From the NCBI RefSeq assembly GCF_018736145.1, contig NZ_CP059997.1, positions 8,369,501 to 8,433,500 on the forward strand: a stretch of DNA of 64,000 bases, written 5' to 3'. Every line of letters begins with the position of its first letter. Positions within the stretch are counted from its first letter, which is position 1. Under the pieces are notes generated by a model. The model was not told the DNA's origin. It saw only the letters and a list, made by a program, of their open reading frames with translations, and searched no databases. This document shows, piece after piece, positions 26,645 through 34,111 of the stretch. The position numbers and the translations under genes are program-made. This DNA is from Amycolatopsis sp. CA-230715. GTDB lineage: Bacteria > Actinomycetota > Actinomycetes > Mycobacteriales > Pseudonocardiaceae.

Positions 26645-26659
26645 ACACTTATGTTGTGA
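26645..26659 (+). promoter_or_regulatory. SufR operator overlapping the sufR start codon
   Basis: The sequence reads ACACT-TATGT-TGTGA, an exact match to the ACACT-N5-TGTGA dyad reported for mycobacterial SufR. Its right half covers the GTG start of sufR (26656-26658). Holo-SufR bound here would block the whole suf operon and can reach the mptB promoter side. The stretch just upstream (TAAATA at 26635-26640) is AT-rich. With no ribosome binding site before the GTG, the mRNA is probably leaderless. Confidence 0.8.
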
Positions 26660-27507
26660 AAAAGACCGGAGCCCTCACCCCGTCGGACGGCGAGCCGCGC
26701 CGTGCCGCGGTCGCGGGTGTCCCGGCGCAGGTCAACGCGGATGGGCGCACCCGGCACGAGGTCGCGCGGCTGCTGCTGGAGCAGGGCCCGATGACCGCCG
26801 TGGTCGTCGCGGACCAGCTCGGGATCAGCCCGACCGCCGTCCGCCGCCACCTCGACGCACTGGTGGCCGACGGTGAGGCCGAGACGAGGGACGCGCCGCG
26901 GCGCGGGCCTCGCGGTCGTGGCCGTCCCGCCAAGCTGTTCCTGCTCACCGAGAGCGGCCGCGCCCGGTTCGGGCACGCCTACGACGACCTCGCGGTGTCC
27001 GCGATCCGCTTCCTCGCCGAGCACGCGGGGGAGGACGCGGTCCGCGCGTTCGCCGAGCGGCGGGTGGCCTCGCTCGTCGGGCCGCACTCCGACGCCGTCA
27101 CCGGCGCCATGGAGCCGGCGGCGCGGGCCGAGGCCCTCGCCGCGGCGCTGACCAGGGAAGGCTACGCTGCGTCGACCCGCAAGGTCGGTGCGGGCGAGCA
27201 GCTCTGCCAGCACCACTGCCCGGTCGCGCACGTCGCCGCGGAGTTCCCGCAGCTGTGCGAGGCCGAGACCGAGGCGTTCGCCAAGCTGCTCGGCACGCAC
27301 GTGCAGCGGCTGGCGACGATCGCACGCGGCGACGCCGCGTGCACCACGCACGTACCCGTCGCCCCGGCGGGTACTCCGGAGGCCGGACGGCAGCCGGAGG
27401 ACACCCCGCCCGAAGGGCACCGATCCGCCGGGGACGCCACCCCCGGCGGGGACACCCCCCGAAAAGGGGACGAGACAGTATCCGCGAATGGAGGGCACCC
27501 CGTATGA
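26656..27507 (+). CDS. sufR: Fe-S sensing repressor SufR
   Basis: ArsR/DeoR-like winged-helix regulator that carries an Fe-S cluster and represses the suf operon when cluster supply is adequate. Helix-turn-helix: MTAVVVADQLGISPTAVRRH (about residues 46-65). Cluster cysteines are C184, C188 and C201 in the segment CQHHC...FPQLC. The C-terminal 50 residues are a disordered, Pro/Gly/Asp-rich tail. The GTG start lacks a ribosome binding site and overlaps the operator. The stop overlaps the sufB start (ATGA). Equivalent to Rv1460. Confidence 0.93.
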   Translation: MKKTGALTPSDGEPRRAAVAGVPAQVNADGRTRHEVARLLLEQGPMTAVVVADQLGISPTAVRRHLDALVADGEAETRDAPRRGPRGRGRPAKLFLLTESGRARFGHAYDDLAVSAIRFLAEHAGEDAVRAFAERRVASLVGPHSDAVTGAMEPAARAEALAAALTREGYAASTRKVGAGEQLCQHHCPVAHVAAEFPQLCEAETEAFAKLLGTHVQRLATIARGDAACTTHVPVAPAGTPEAGRQPEDTPPEGHRSAGDATPGGDTPRKGDETVSANGGHPV

Positions 27508-28949
27508 CTGCCGCTGCCGAGCAGCGCACCACCACCACGCCCATGAGCCAGGAAGAGACCATCAACTCTCTTGGCAAGTACGCGTTCGGGTGGGCCGACT
27601 CCGACACCGCGGGCGCCAGCGCCCGCCGCGGGCTGAACGAGGATGTCGTCGTCGACATCTCCAGCAAGAAGTCCGAGCCGGAGTGGATGCGCGACACGCG
27701 CCTGAAGGCGCTGAAGCTGTTCGACCGCAAGCCGATGCCGAACTGGGGCGCCGACCTCTCCGGGATCGACTTCGACAACATCAAGTACTTCGTGCGCTCG
27801 ACCGAGAAGCAGGCGACGAGCTGGGAAGAACTCCCCGAGGACATCAAGAACACCTACGACAAGCTCGGCATCCCGGAGGCGGAGAAGCAGCGCCTCGTCG
27901 CGGGTGTGGCCGCGCAGTACGAGTCGGAGGTCGTCTACCACCAGATCCGCGAGGACCTGGAGGCACAGGGCGTGCTGTTCCTCGACACCGACACCGCGCT
28001 CAAGGAGCACCCGGAGATCTTCCAGGAGCACTTCGGCTCCGTGATCCCGGCCGGTGACAACAAGTTCTCCGCGCTGAACACCGCGGTGTGGTCCGGCGGC
28101 TCGTTCATCTACGTGCCGAAGGGCGTGCACGTGGACATCCCGCTGCAGGCCTACTTCCGCATCAACACCGAGAACATGGGCCAGTTCGAGCGGACCCTGA
28201 TCATCGTCGACGAAGACGCCTACGTGCACTACGTCGAGGGCTGCACCGCGCCGATCTACCAGTCCGACTCGCTGCACTCGGCGGTCGTGGAGATCATCGT
28301 GAAGAAGGGCGGCCGCTGCCGCTACACCACGATCCAGAACTGGTCGAACAACGTCTACAACCTGGTCACCAAGCGCGCCAAGTGCGAAGAGGGCGCGACC
28401 ATGGAGTGGGTCGACGGCAACATCGGCTCCAAGGTGACCATGAAGTACCCGTCGGTGTTCCTGATGGGCGAGCACGCGAAGGGCGAGGTCCTCTCGGTCG
28501 CGTTCGCTGGCGAGGGCCAGCACCAGGACGCCGGCGCGAAGATGGAGCACCTGGCGCCGCACACCTCCTCGACGATCGTGTCGAAGTCGGTGGCGCGCGG
28601 CGGTGGCCGCACCTCGTACCGCGGCCTGGTGAAGGTCGCGAAGCGGGCGCACCACTCGCGGTCCAGCGTCGTGTGCGACGCGCTGCTGGTCGACACCATC
28701 TCGCGCTCGGACACCTACCCGTACGTCGACATCCGCAACGACGACGTGTCGATGGGCCACGAGGCCACGGTGTCCAAGGTCAGCGAGGACCAGCTGTTCT
28801 ACCTCATGTCCCGCGGTCTCACCGAGGAAGAAGCGATGGCCATGGTGGTCCGCGGCTTCGTCGAGCCCATCGCGCGCGAGCTGCCGATGGAGTACGCCCT
28901 CGAGCTGAACCGCCTGATCGAACTGCAGATGGAAGGATCCGTCGGCTGA
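27504..28949 (+). CDS. sufB: Fe-S cluster scaffold protein SufB
   Basis: Main scaffold of the SufBCD complex, on which sulfur from SufS/SufU and iron are assembled. The 481-residue protein is full length and ungapped by an intein; the M. tuberculosis orthologue carries one. Conserved segments include SGGSFIYVPKGVHVDIPLQA, CTAPIYQSDSLHSAVVEI and, near the C terminus, RSDTYPYVDIRNDDVSMGHE. The ATG at 27504 overlaps the sufR stop and has GAGGG 8 bases upstream. The longer upstream frame was rejected as a shadow of sufR. Confidence 0.96.
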   Translation: MTAAAEQRTTTTPMSQEETINSLGKYAFGWADSDTAGASARRGLNEDVVVDISSKKSEPEWMRDTRLKALKLFDRKPMPNWGADLSGIDFDNIKYFVRSTEKQATSWEELPEDIKNTYDKLGIPEAEKQRLVAGVAAQYESEVVYHQIREDLEAQGVLFLDTDTALKEHPEIFQEHFGSVIPAGDNKFSALNTAVWSGGSFIYVPKGVHVDIPLQAYFRINTENMGQFERTLIIVDEDAYVHYVEGCTAPIYQSDSLHSAVVEIIVKKGGRCRYTTIQNWSNNVYNLVTKRAKCEEGATMEWVDGNIGSKVTMKYPSVFLMGEHAKGEVLSVAFAGEGQHQDAGAKMEHLAPHTSSTIVSKSVARGGGRTSYRGLVKVAKRAHHSRSSVVCDALLVDTISRSDTYPYVDIRNDDVSMGHEATVSKVSEDQLFYLMSRGLTEEEAMAMVVRGFVEPIARELPMEYALELNRLIELQMEGSVG

Positions 28950-28950
28950 G

Positions 28951-30129
28951 ATGACGGCACCAGCAGACACGAACACGAGCAACACCGCCGCGGCCGCGGA
29001 GGCTGTCATTCCGGCAGCCTCCCGGGCGGAGCGGTTTTCCTCCTACGACGTCGAGGCCTTCGAGGTTCCCGGCGGTCGCGAGGAGAACTGGCGCTTCACG
29101 CCGATGAAGCGCCTGCGCGGCCTGCACGACGGCAGCGCCATCGCCGACGGCGAGGTCACCGTCGCGGCGGAGCCCGCGCCTGAGGTCACTGTGGAAACGG
29201 TGCCGCGCGGCGACGAGCGGCTCGGTACCGCGGGCGTGCCGAGCGACCGGATCGCCGCGCAGGCGTTCTCGTCGTTCGTCGACGCCACGCTGGTGACCGT
29301 GCCGAAGGAGACCAAGGCCAGCGCGCCGACCGTGGTCAGGCTGACCGGGCCGGGCGAGGGGAAGACCGCGTTCGGGCACGTGCAGGTCCGGGCGGAGCAG
29401 TTCGCCGAAGCCGCGATCGTGCTCGACCACGTCGGTTCCGGCACCTACGCGGACAACGTCGAGTTCGTCATCGGCGACGGCGCGAAGCTCACCGTGGTGA
29501 GCGTGCAGGACTGGGCCGACGACGCGGTACACGTCTCCGAGCAGCACCTCAAGCTCGGCAAGGACGCGACGCTCAAGCACATCGTGGTGACCCTCGGCGG
29601 TGACCTGGTGCGCGTGAGCCCCACGGCCACCTTCGCCGACCGCGGCGGTGACGTGGAGATGCTCGGCCTGTACTTCGCCGACGCGGGGCAGCACCAGGAG
29701 CACCGGCTCTTCGTGGACCACGCGGTGCCGAACTGCAAGTCCAACGTGATGTACAAGGGCGCGCTGCAGGGCGACGGCGCGCACGGCGTGTGGATCGGCG
29801 ACGTGCTGATCAGGGCCGCGGCCGAGGGCACGCAGACCTACGAGCTCAACCGGAACCTGGTGCTCACCGAGGGCGCGCGCGCCGACTCGGTGCCGAACCT
29901 GGAGATCGAGACCGGGGAGATCGAGGGCGCCGGCCACGCCAGCGCGACGGGAAGGTTCGACGACGAGCAGTTGTTCTACCTCCAGTCGCGGGGAATCGCG
30001 GAGGGACAGGCGCGCCGCCTCGTGGTGCGCGGCTTCTTCCACGAGATCCTGGCGAAGATCGACATCCCCGAGGTGCGCGAGCGCCTCGCGGCCGCGATCG
30101 AAGCCGAGCTCGAAGCCGTGAACGCCTGA
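28951..30129 (+). CDS. sufD: Fe-S cluster assembly protein SufD
   Basis: Partner of SufB in the SufBC2D scaffold, needed for iron entry. The 392-residue protein shows the family beta-helix core and C-terminal helical region (HASATGRFDDEQLFYLQSRG then GQARRLVVRGFF). The conserved Cys and His of the SufB-SufD interface lie in VPNCKSNVMYKG and TGRFDDEQLF-adjacent GAGHASA. It begins one base after the sufB stop. The N-terminal 25 residues are low-complexity Ala/Thr. Confidence 0.95.
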   Translation: MTAPADTNTSNTAAAAEAVIPAASRAERFSSYDVEAFEVPGGREENWRFTPMKRLRGLHDGSAIADGEVTVAAEPAPEVTVETVPRGDERLGTAGVPSDRIAAQAFSSFVDATLVTVPKETKASAPTVVRLTGPGEGKTAFGHVQVRAEQFAEAAIVLDHVGSGTYADNVEFVIGDGAKLTVVSVQDWADDAVHVSEQHLKLGKDATLKHIVVTLGGDLVRVSPTATFADRGGDVEMLGLYFADAGQHQEHRLFVDHAVPNCKSNVMYKGALQGDGAHGVWIGDVLIRAAAEGTQTYELNRNLVLTEGARADSVPNLEIETGEIEGAGHASATGRFDDEQLFYLQSRGIAEGQARRLVVRGFFHEILAKIDIPEVRERLAAAIEAELEAVNA

Positions 30130-30170
30130 TCCACGAACACCTTTCCCGCCACAGACACAGGAAACAGAGC

Positions 30171-30941
30171 ATGCCAACGCTGGAAATCAAGGACCTGCAC
30201 GCCTCCGTCACCACCGACGAAGGCGCCAAGGAGATCCTCAAGGGCGTCAACCTGACCATCAAGTCGGGCGAGACGCACGCGATCATGGGCCCGAACGGCT
30301 CGGGCAAGTCGACGCTGTCCTACGCCATCGCCGGTCACCCCAAGTACGAAGTGACCTCCGGCGAGGTGCTGCTCGACGGGGAGAACGTGCTCGAGATGAG
30401 CGTGGACGAGCGCGCCCGCGCGGGCCTCTTCCTCGCCATGCAGTACCCGGTCGAGGTGCCCGGCGTCTCGATGTCGAACTTCCTGCGCACCGCGGCCACC
30501 GCGGTCCGTGGCGAGGCCCCCAAGCTGCGCCACTGGGTCAAGGAGGTCAAGGAGGAGATGGGCAAGCTCGACATCTCGTCCGAGTTCGCCGAGCGCAGCG
30601 TCAACGAAGGCTTCTCCGGTGGTGAGAAGAAGCGCCACGAGATCCTCCAGCTTTCGCTGCTGAAGCCGAAGATCGCCATCCTCGACGAGACCGACTCCGG
30701 CCTCGACGTCGACGCGCTGCGCGTGGTGTCGGAGGGCGTGAACGAGTACAAGTCGAACAACGAGGTCGGCGTCATGCTGATCACGCACTACACCCGGATC
30801 CTGCGTCACATCACGCCGGACTTCGTGCACGTGTTCGCGGGCGGCAAGATCGTCGAGTCCGGTGGCAAGGAGCTCGCCGACGAGCTGGAAGAAAACGGCT
30901 ACGTGAAGTACGTCGGCAAGGCCGAGCCCGCCACCGCCTGA
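30171..30941 (+). CDS. sufC: Fe-S assembly ATPase SufC
   Basis: ABC-type ATPase of the SufBC2D complex; it drives conformational change of the scaffold and is not a transporter. Walker A GPNGSGKST, signature FSGGEKKRHEILQL, Walker B KIAILDETDSGLD and the H-loop MLITHYTRIL are all intact. The 256-residue length is standard. AGGAAA lies 8 bases before the ATG; there is a 41-base gap after sufD. Confidence 0.96.
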   Translation: MPTLEIKDLHASVTTDEGAKEILKGVNLTIKSGETHAIMGPNGSGKSTLSYAIAGHPKYEVTSGEVLLDGENVLEMSVDERARAGLFLAMQYPVEVPGVSMSNFLRTAATAVRGEAPKLRHWVKEVKEEMGKLDISSEFAERSVNEGFSGGEKKRHEILQLSLLKPKIAILDETDSGLDVDALRVVSEGVNEYKSNNEVGVMLITHYTRILRHITPDFVHVFAGGKIVESGGKELADELEENGYVKYVGKAEPATA

Positions 30942-30992
30942 CGTTCAGTCCACTTCGGAGAGTCCGAACGCACCGAGAGAGGGGTTGGCCCA

Positions 30993-32279
30993 GTGACCAC
31001 CACCACTGCTAACTCTCTGCCGATCGAGGTCGACGCGATCCGCGCCGACTTCCCCATCCTGTCCCGTACCGTCCGGGACGGGAAACCCTTGGTGTACCTG
31101 GACTCCGGCGCCACCTCGCAGCGGCCGACCCAGGTGCTGGACGCGGAGCGCCGGTTCCTGGAGACGTCCAACGCGGCCGTGCACCGGGGCGCGCACCAGC
31201 TCGCGGAAGAGGCCACCGACGCCTACGAGTACGCCCGCGCGCGTACCGCGGAGTTCGTCGGGGTCTCCCCGCAGGAGCTGGTGTTCACCAAGAACGCCAC
31301 CGAGGGCATCAACCTGGTCGCCTTCGCGATGAGCAACGCCGCCACCGCGGGGCCCGAGTCGGAGCGCTTCCGGGTCGGGCCGGGTGACGAGATCGTCGTC
31401 ACCGAGATGGAGCACCACGCGAACCTGGTGCCGTGGCAGCAGTTGTGCCAGCGCACGGGTGCGACGCTGCGCTGGTTCGGCGTCACCGCGGACGGCAGGC
31501 TCGATCTGTCCACCGTGGACGAACTGATCACCGAGCGGACGAAGGTGCTCGCGTTCACGCACCAGTCCAATGTGCTCGGCACCGTGAACCCGGTGAAGCT
31601 GCTGACCGAGAAGGCGAAGAAGGTCGGCGCGCTGACCGTGCTCGACGCCTGCCAGTCGGTGCCGCACTCGCCGGTGGACTTCGCCGATCTCGGTGTCGAC
31701 TTCGCGGTGTTCTCCGCGCACAAGATGCTCGCGCCGTCCGGGATCGGTGTCCTTTATGGACGCCGTGAACTGCTCGAAGCGATGCCGCCGTTCCTGACCG
31801 GTGGTTCGATGATCGAGCTGGTCAAGATGGAGGGCACCACGTTCGCGCCGCCGCCGCAGCGGTTCGAGGCCGGTTCGCCGATGACCTCGCAGGCGGTCGG
31901 GCTCGGTGCCGCGGTCGACTACCTCTCGGTGGTCGGCATGGAGCGCGTCGCCGCGCACGAACACGTTCTGACCGAGGCGGCGCTGGCCGGGCTCGGCGGG
32001 ATCGACGGCGTGCGGATCATCGGGCCGACCGACACGGTCGACCGCGGTGGCGCGGTGTCGTTCGTGATCGACGGGGTGCACCCGCACGACGCGGGCCAGG
32101 TGCTCGACAGCCTCGGCATCGCGGTGCGCGTCGGGCACCACTGCGCGTGGCCGCTGCACCGGAGCTGCTCGGTCCCGGCGACCGTGCGCGCGTCGTTCTA
32201 CCTCTACAACACGCTGTCCGAAGTGGACGCTCTGGTGTCCGGGGTGCGCGAGGCGCAGAAGTTCTTCGGAGTGGTGTGA
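30993..32279 (+). CDS. sufS: Cysteine desulfurase SufS
   Basis: PLP enzyme that takes sulfur from cysteine and passes it to SufU. The Schiff-base lysine is K244 in FSAHKMLAPSGIGVLYG, and the catalytic cysteine is C384 in VRVGHHCAWPLHRSC. The loop has Trp where many SufS proteins have Gln, and a second Cys nearby. The H-x-A-N segment EMEHHANLVPW is also conserved. The GTG start is preceded by GAGAGAGGGG. It is followed 3 bases later by sufU, the usual pairing in SufS/SufU systems. Confidence 0.95.
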   Translation: MTTTTANSLPIEVDAIRADFPILSRTVRDGKPLVYLDSGATSQRPTQVLDAERRFLETSNAAVHRGAHQLAEEATDAYEYARARTAEFVGVSPQELVFTKNATEGINLVAFAMSNAATAGPESERFRVGPGDEIVVTEMEHHANLVPWQQLCQRTGATLRWFGVTADGRLDLSTVDELITERTKVLAFTHQSNVLGTVNPVKLLTEKAKKVGALTVLDACQSVPHSPVDFADLGVDFAVFSAHKMLAPSGIGVLYGRRELLEAMPPFLTGGSMIELVKMEGTTFAPPPQRFEAGSPMTSQAVGLGAAVDYLSVVGMERVAAHEHVLTEAALAGLGGIDGVRIIGPTDTVDRGGAVSFVIDGVHPHDAGQVLDSLGIAVRVGHHCAWPLHRSCSVPATVRASFYLYNTLSEVDALVSGVREAQKFFGVV

Positions 32280-32282
32280 GCG

Positions 32283-32744
32283 ATGAACCTGGAGAGCATG
32301 TACCAGGAGATCATCCTGGACCACTACAAGAACCCGCACGGCCGCGGCCTGCGCGATCCCTTCGACGCCGAGTCGTTCCAGGTCAACCCGACCTGCGGCG
32401 ACGAGGTGACGCTGCGCGTGAAGATCGACGGGGACAAGGTCGCCGACGTCTCCTACGAGGGCCAGGGCTGCTCGATCAGCCAGGCGTCGACGTCGGTGCT
32501 GACGGATCTGGTGGTCGGCAGGACGGTGGACGAGGCGTTCGGCACGATGGACGCGTTCGTCGAACTGATGCAGGGCAGGGGACAGGTCGAGCCGGACGAG
32601 GAGGTGCTGGAGGACGGGATCGCGTTCGCCGGCGTCGCCAAGTACCCCGCCCGCGTGAAGTGCGCGCTGCTCGGCTGGATGGCGTTCAAGGCCGCGGTGG
32701 CGGATTCTGGGGTGGCGGCCACCACCACGACCCCGAAAGAGTGA
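32283..32744 (+). CDS. sufU: SufU zinc-dependent sulfurtransferase
   Basis: Accepts persulfide sulfur from SufS and delivers it to SufB. The 153-residue protein has the zinc ligands C38, D40, C63 and C127 (NPTCGDEV, GQGCSIS, RVKCALLGW) and the 18-residue insert between the first two cysteines that separates SufU from IscU scaffolds. It is tightly linked to sufS (3 bases) and sufT (6 bases). The C-terminal TTTTPKE tail is unstructured. Confidence 0.95.
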   Translation: MNLESMYQEIILDHYKNPHGRGLRDPFDAESFQVNPTCGDEVTLRVKIDGDKVADVSYEGQGCSISQASTSVLTDLVVGRTVDEAFGTMDAFVELMQGRGQVEPDEEVLEDGIAFAGVAKYPARVKCALLGWMAFKAAVADSGVAATTTTPKE

Positions 32745-32750
32745 AGGATC

Positions 32751-33164
32751 ATGACTGACGAGACTCAGACGACCGAGGTGCCCGAACACCGCGAGGGTCG
32801 GACCGCCGCGGACCTGCCGGAGCAGCAGGCGAACCCGGGTGCCGACGTGGCGAAGATCGAGGACCTCGAAGAGGCCATGCGCGACGTGGTGGACCCCGAG
32901 CTGGGGATCAACGTCGTCGATCTCGGCCTGGTGTACGACATCCACGTCGACGACGACAACACCGCCACCATCGACATGACCCTGACCTCGGCGGCCTGCC
33001 CGCTGACCGACGTGATCGAGGACCAGACGGCCTCGGTGCTGGTCGGCAGCGCGGGCCTGGTGAAGGACTTCCGGATCAACTGGGTCTGGATGCCGCCGTG
33101 GGGCCCCGAGAAGATCACCGAGGACGGCCGCGAGCAGCTGCGCGCGCTCGGCTTCACCGTCTGA
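32751..33164 (+). CDS. sufT: SufT / MIP18-family Fe-S maturation factor
   Basis: DUF59 (MIP18) protein acting late in Fe-S cluster maturation. After a disordered 30-residue N terminus the domain runs DPELGINVVDLGLVYDI, then TLTSAACPLTDVIEDQ, whose Cys is the conserved reactive residue, and WVWMPPWGPEKITEDGR. It is the last gene of the suf operon, with a strong hairpin terminator 14 bases after its stop. This matches the Rv1466 position in M. tuberculosis. Confidence 0.93.
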   Translation: MTDETQTTEVPEHREGRTAADLPEQQANPGADVAKIEDLEEAMRDVVDPELGINVVDLGLVYDIHVDDDNTATIDMTLTSAACPLTDVIEDQTASVLVGSAGLVKDFRINWVWMPPWGPEKITEDGREQLRALGFTV

Positions 33165-33177
33165 ACCGCCTCGAAGG

Positions 33178-33206
33178 AAGCGCCCCGGCCCGCGCCGGGG
33201 CGCTTT
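33178..33206 (+). terminator. Terminator of the suf operon
   Basis: The arms AAGCGCCCCGGC (33178-33189) and GCCGGGGCGCTT (33194-33205) form a perfect 12-bp stem with a CCGC loop. A short TTTC follows. It lies directly after sufT and before the promoter region of the next gene, so it probably ends the sufRBDCSUT transcript. Confidence 0.85.
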
Positions 33207-33220
33207 CTCGTTCGATCGGT

Positions 33221-33236
33221 GTATAACGACCTATAC
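33221..33236. promoter_or_regulatory. Small AT-rich dyad upstream of the signal-peptidase-like gene
   Basis: GTATA-N6-TATAC forms a perfect 5-bp dyad in an otherwise GC-rich intergenic stretch. It is flanked by CGGTG on the left and CACCG on the right, which extends the symmetry with a bulge. It is 114 bases upstream of the GTG at 33350. It could be a promoter or operator for that gene; no regulator is identified. Confidence 0.3.
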
Positions 33237-33349
33237 GGCACCGCTCTGGGGCGGTCGTTCCGGTCGTGGCAAGATGAACGACACGGGCCGAGGGGCCGGT
33301 CCGTCCACAAAGGACGTAACGTCCGCGACAAGGTGACGATGGGGCGACC

Positions 33350-34111
33350 GTGACCGAATCGAACTTCCCGCCACCTCCGCGACGCCGCTTTTCCCGTCGC
33401 CTCGCGCTGGCGCTCGTACTGGCCGTCGCCGGGCTCGTGGTCGGGATCGTCGGCGTGGTCAAGGTCCTCGGCTACGAGACGTTCGACTACGACCGGACCA
33501 CCATGGCGGCGACCATGCCCGCCAGCGGCAAGGCGATCGTCTCACCGGTGCCGCCGAGCGCGCTGCACCGCGGGGACATCGTCGTCTTCGACCTGTCGGC
33601 CTACCCTGGTGGCAAGGCGAGCGGCCCGACGATGAAACGAGTCATCGGCGTCGGTGGCGACACCGTGGCGTGCTGCGAGGCGGGCACGCGGCTCACGATC
33701 AACGGCAAGGCGGTCACCGAGGACTACGTGCGGCCCGCCGGTTACGCCGATCAGTCGTTCTCGGTGAAGGTCCCGGAGGGCACCGTTTTCGTCGCGGGGG
33801 ACCAGCGCGACAGCTCGGACGACTCGCGGACGTACGCGACGGCGGCGAGCAGTGGCGGGATCCCGCTCGGCAAGATCAGCGGTGTCGTGGTGGGCACCGG
33901 CAGCATCTTCTCCGCGCAGGCGCTGGACCCGACGAAGGCGTTCACCGCGGCCGGGCTTCCCGGTACGCCGGTGCGCGACACCGGGTACCGCACCGGGAGC
34001 TGGTTCATGATCGGCGGCCTCGCGGTGTTCGTCGTGGCGCTCATCGCCGCGCTCGTTGTGCGCTCCAGCGGAAGACGACGAACAGCAGGCGAAGACCCAC
34101 CAGCGCGCTGA
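33350..34111 (+). CDS. Signal-peptidase-I-like (S26) membrane protein with altered Ser motif
   Basis: A 253-residue protein with one N-terminal membrane helix (about 18-40), an external domain and a second membrane helix near the C terminus (about 222-243). The S26 lysine region is clear (GPTMKRVIGVGGDTVACCEAG, K96) and so is the box E-like GDQRDSSDDSR. The serine motif normally written S-M-x-P-T is not recognisable: the equivalent region reads TTMAATMPASGK, with Thr where the nucleophile should be. It may be a Thr variant, a non-catalytic relative, or use nearby S59. The 3' end overlaps the convergent ABC1-kinase gene by 71 bases. Confidence 0.75.
   Translation: MTESNFPPPPRRRFSRRLALALVLAVAGLVVGIVGVVKVLGYETFDYDRTTMAATMPASGKAIVSPVPPSALHRGDIVVFDLSAYPGGKASGPTMKRVIGVGGDTVACCEAGTRLTINGKAVTEDYVRPAGYADQSFSVKVPEGTVFVAGDQRDSSDDSRTYATAASSGGIPLGKISGVVVGTGSIFSAQALDPTKAFTAAGLPGTPVRDTGYRTGSWFMIGGLAVFVVALIAALVVRSSGRRRTAGEDPPAR

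Noticed and set aside
27504..28949. Intein in SufB as in M. tuberculosis
   Set aside because: The protein is of normal scaffold length with uninterrupted conserved blocks and no splicing motifs.
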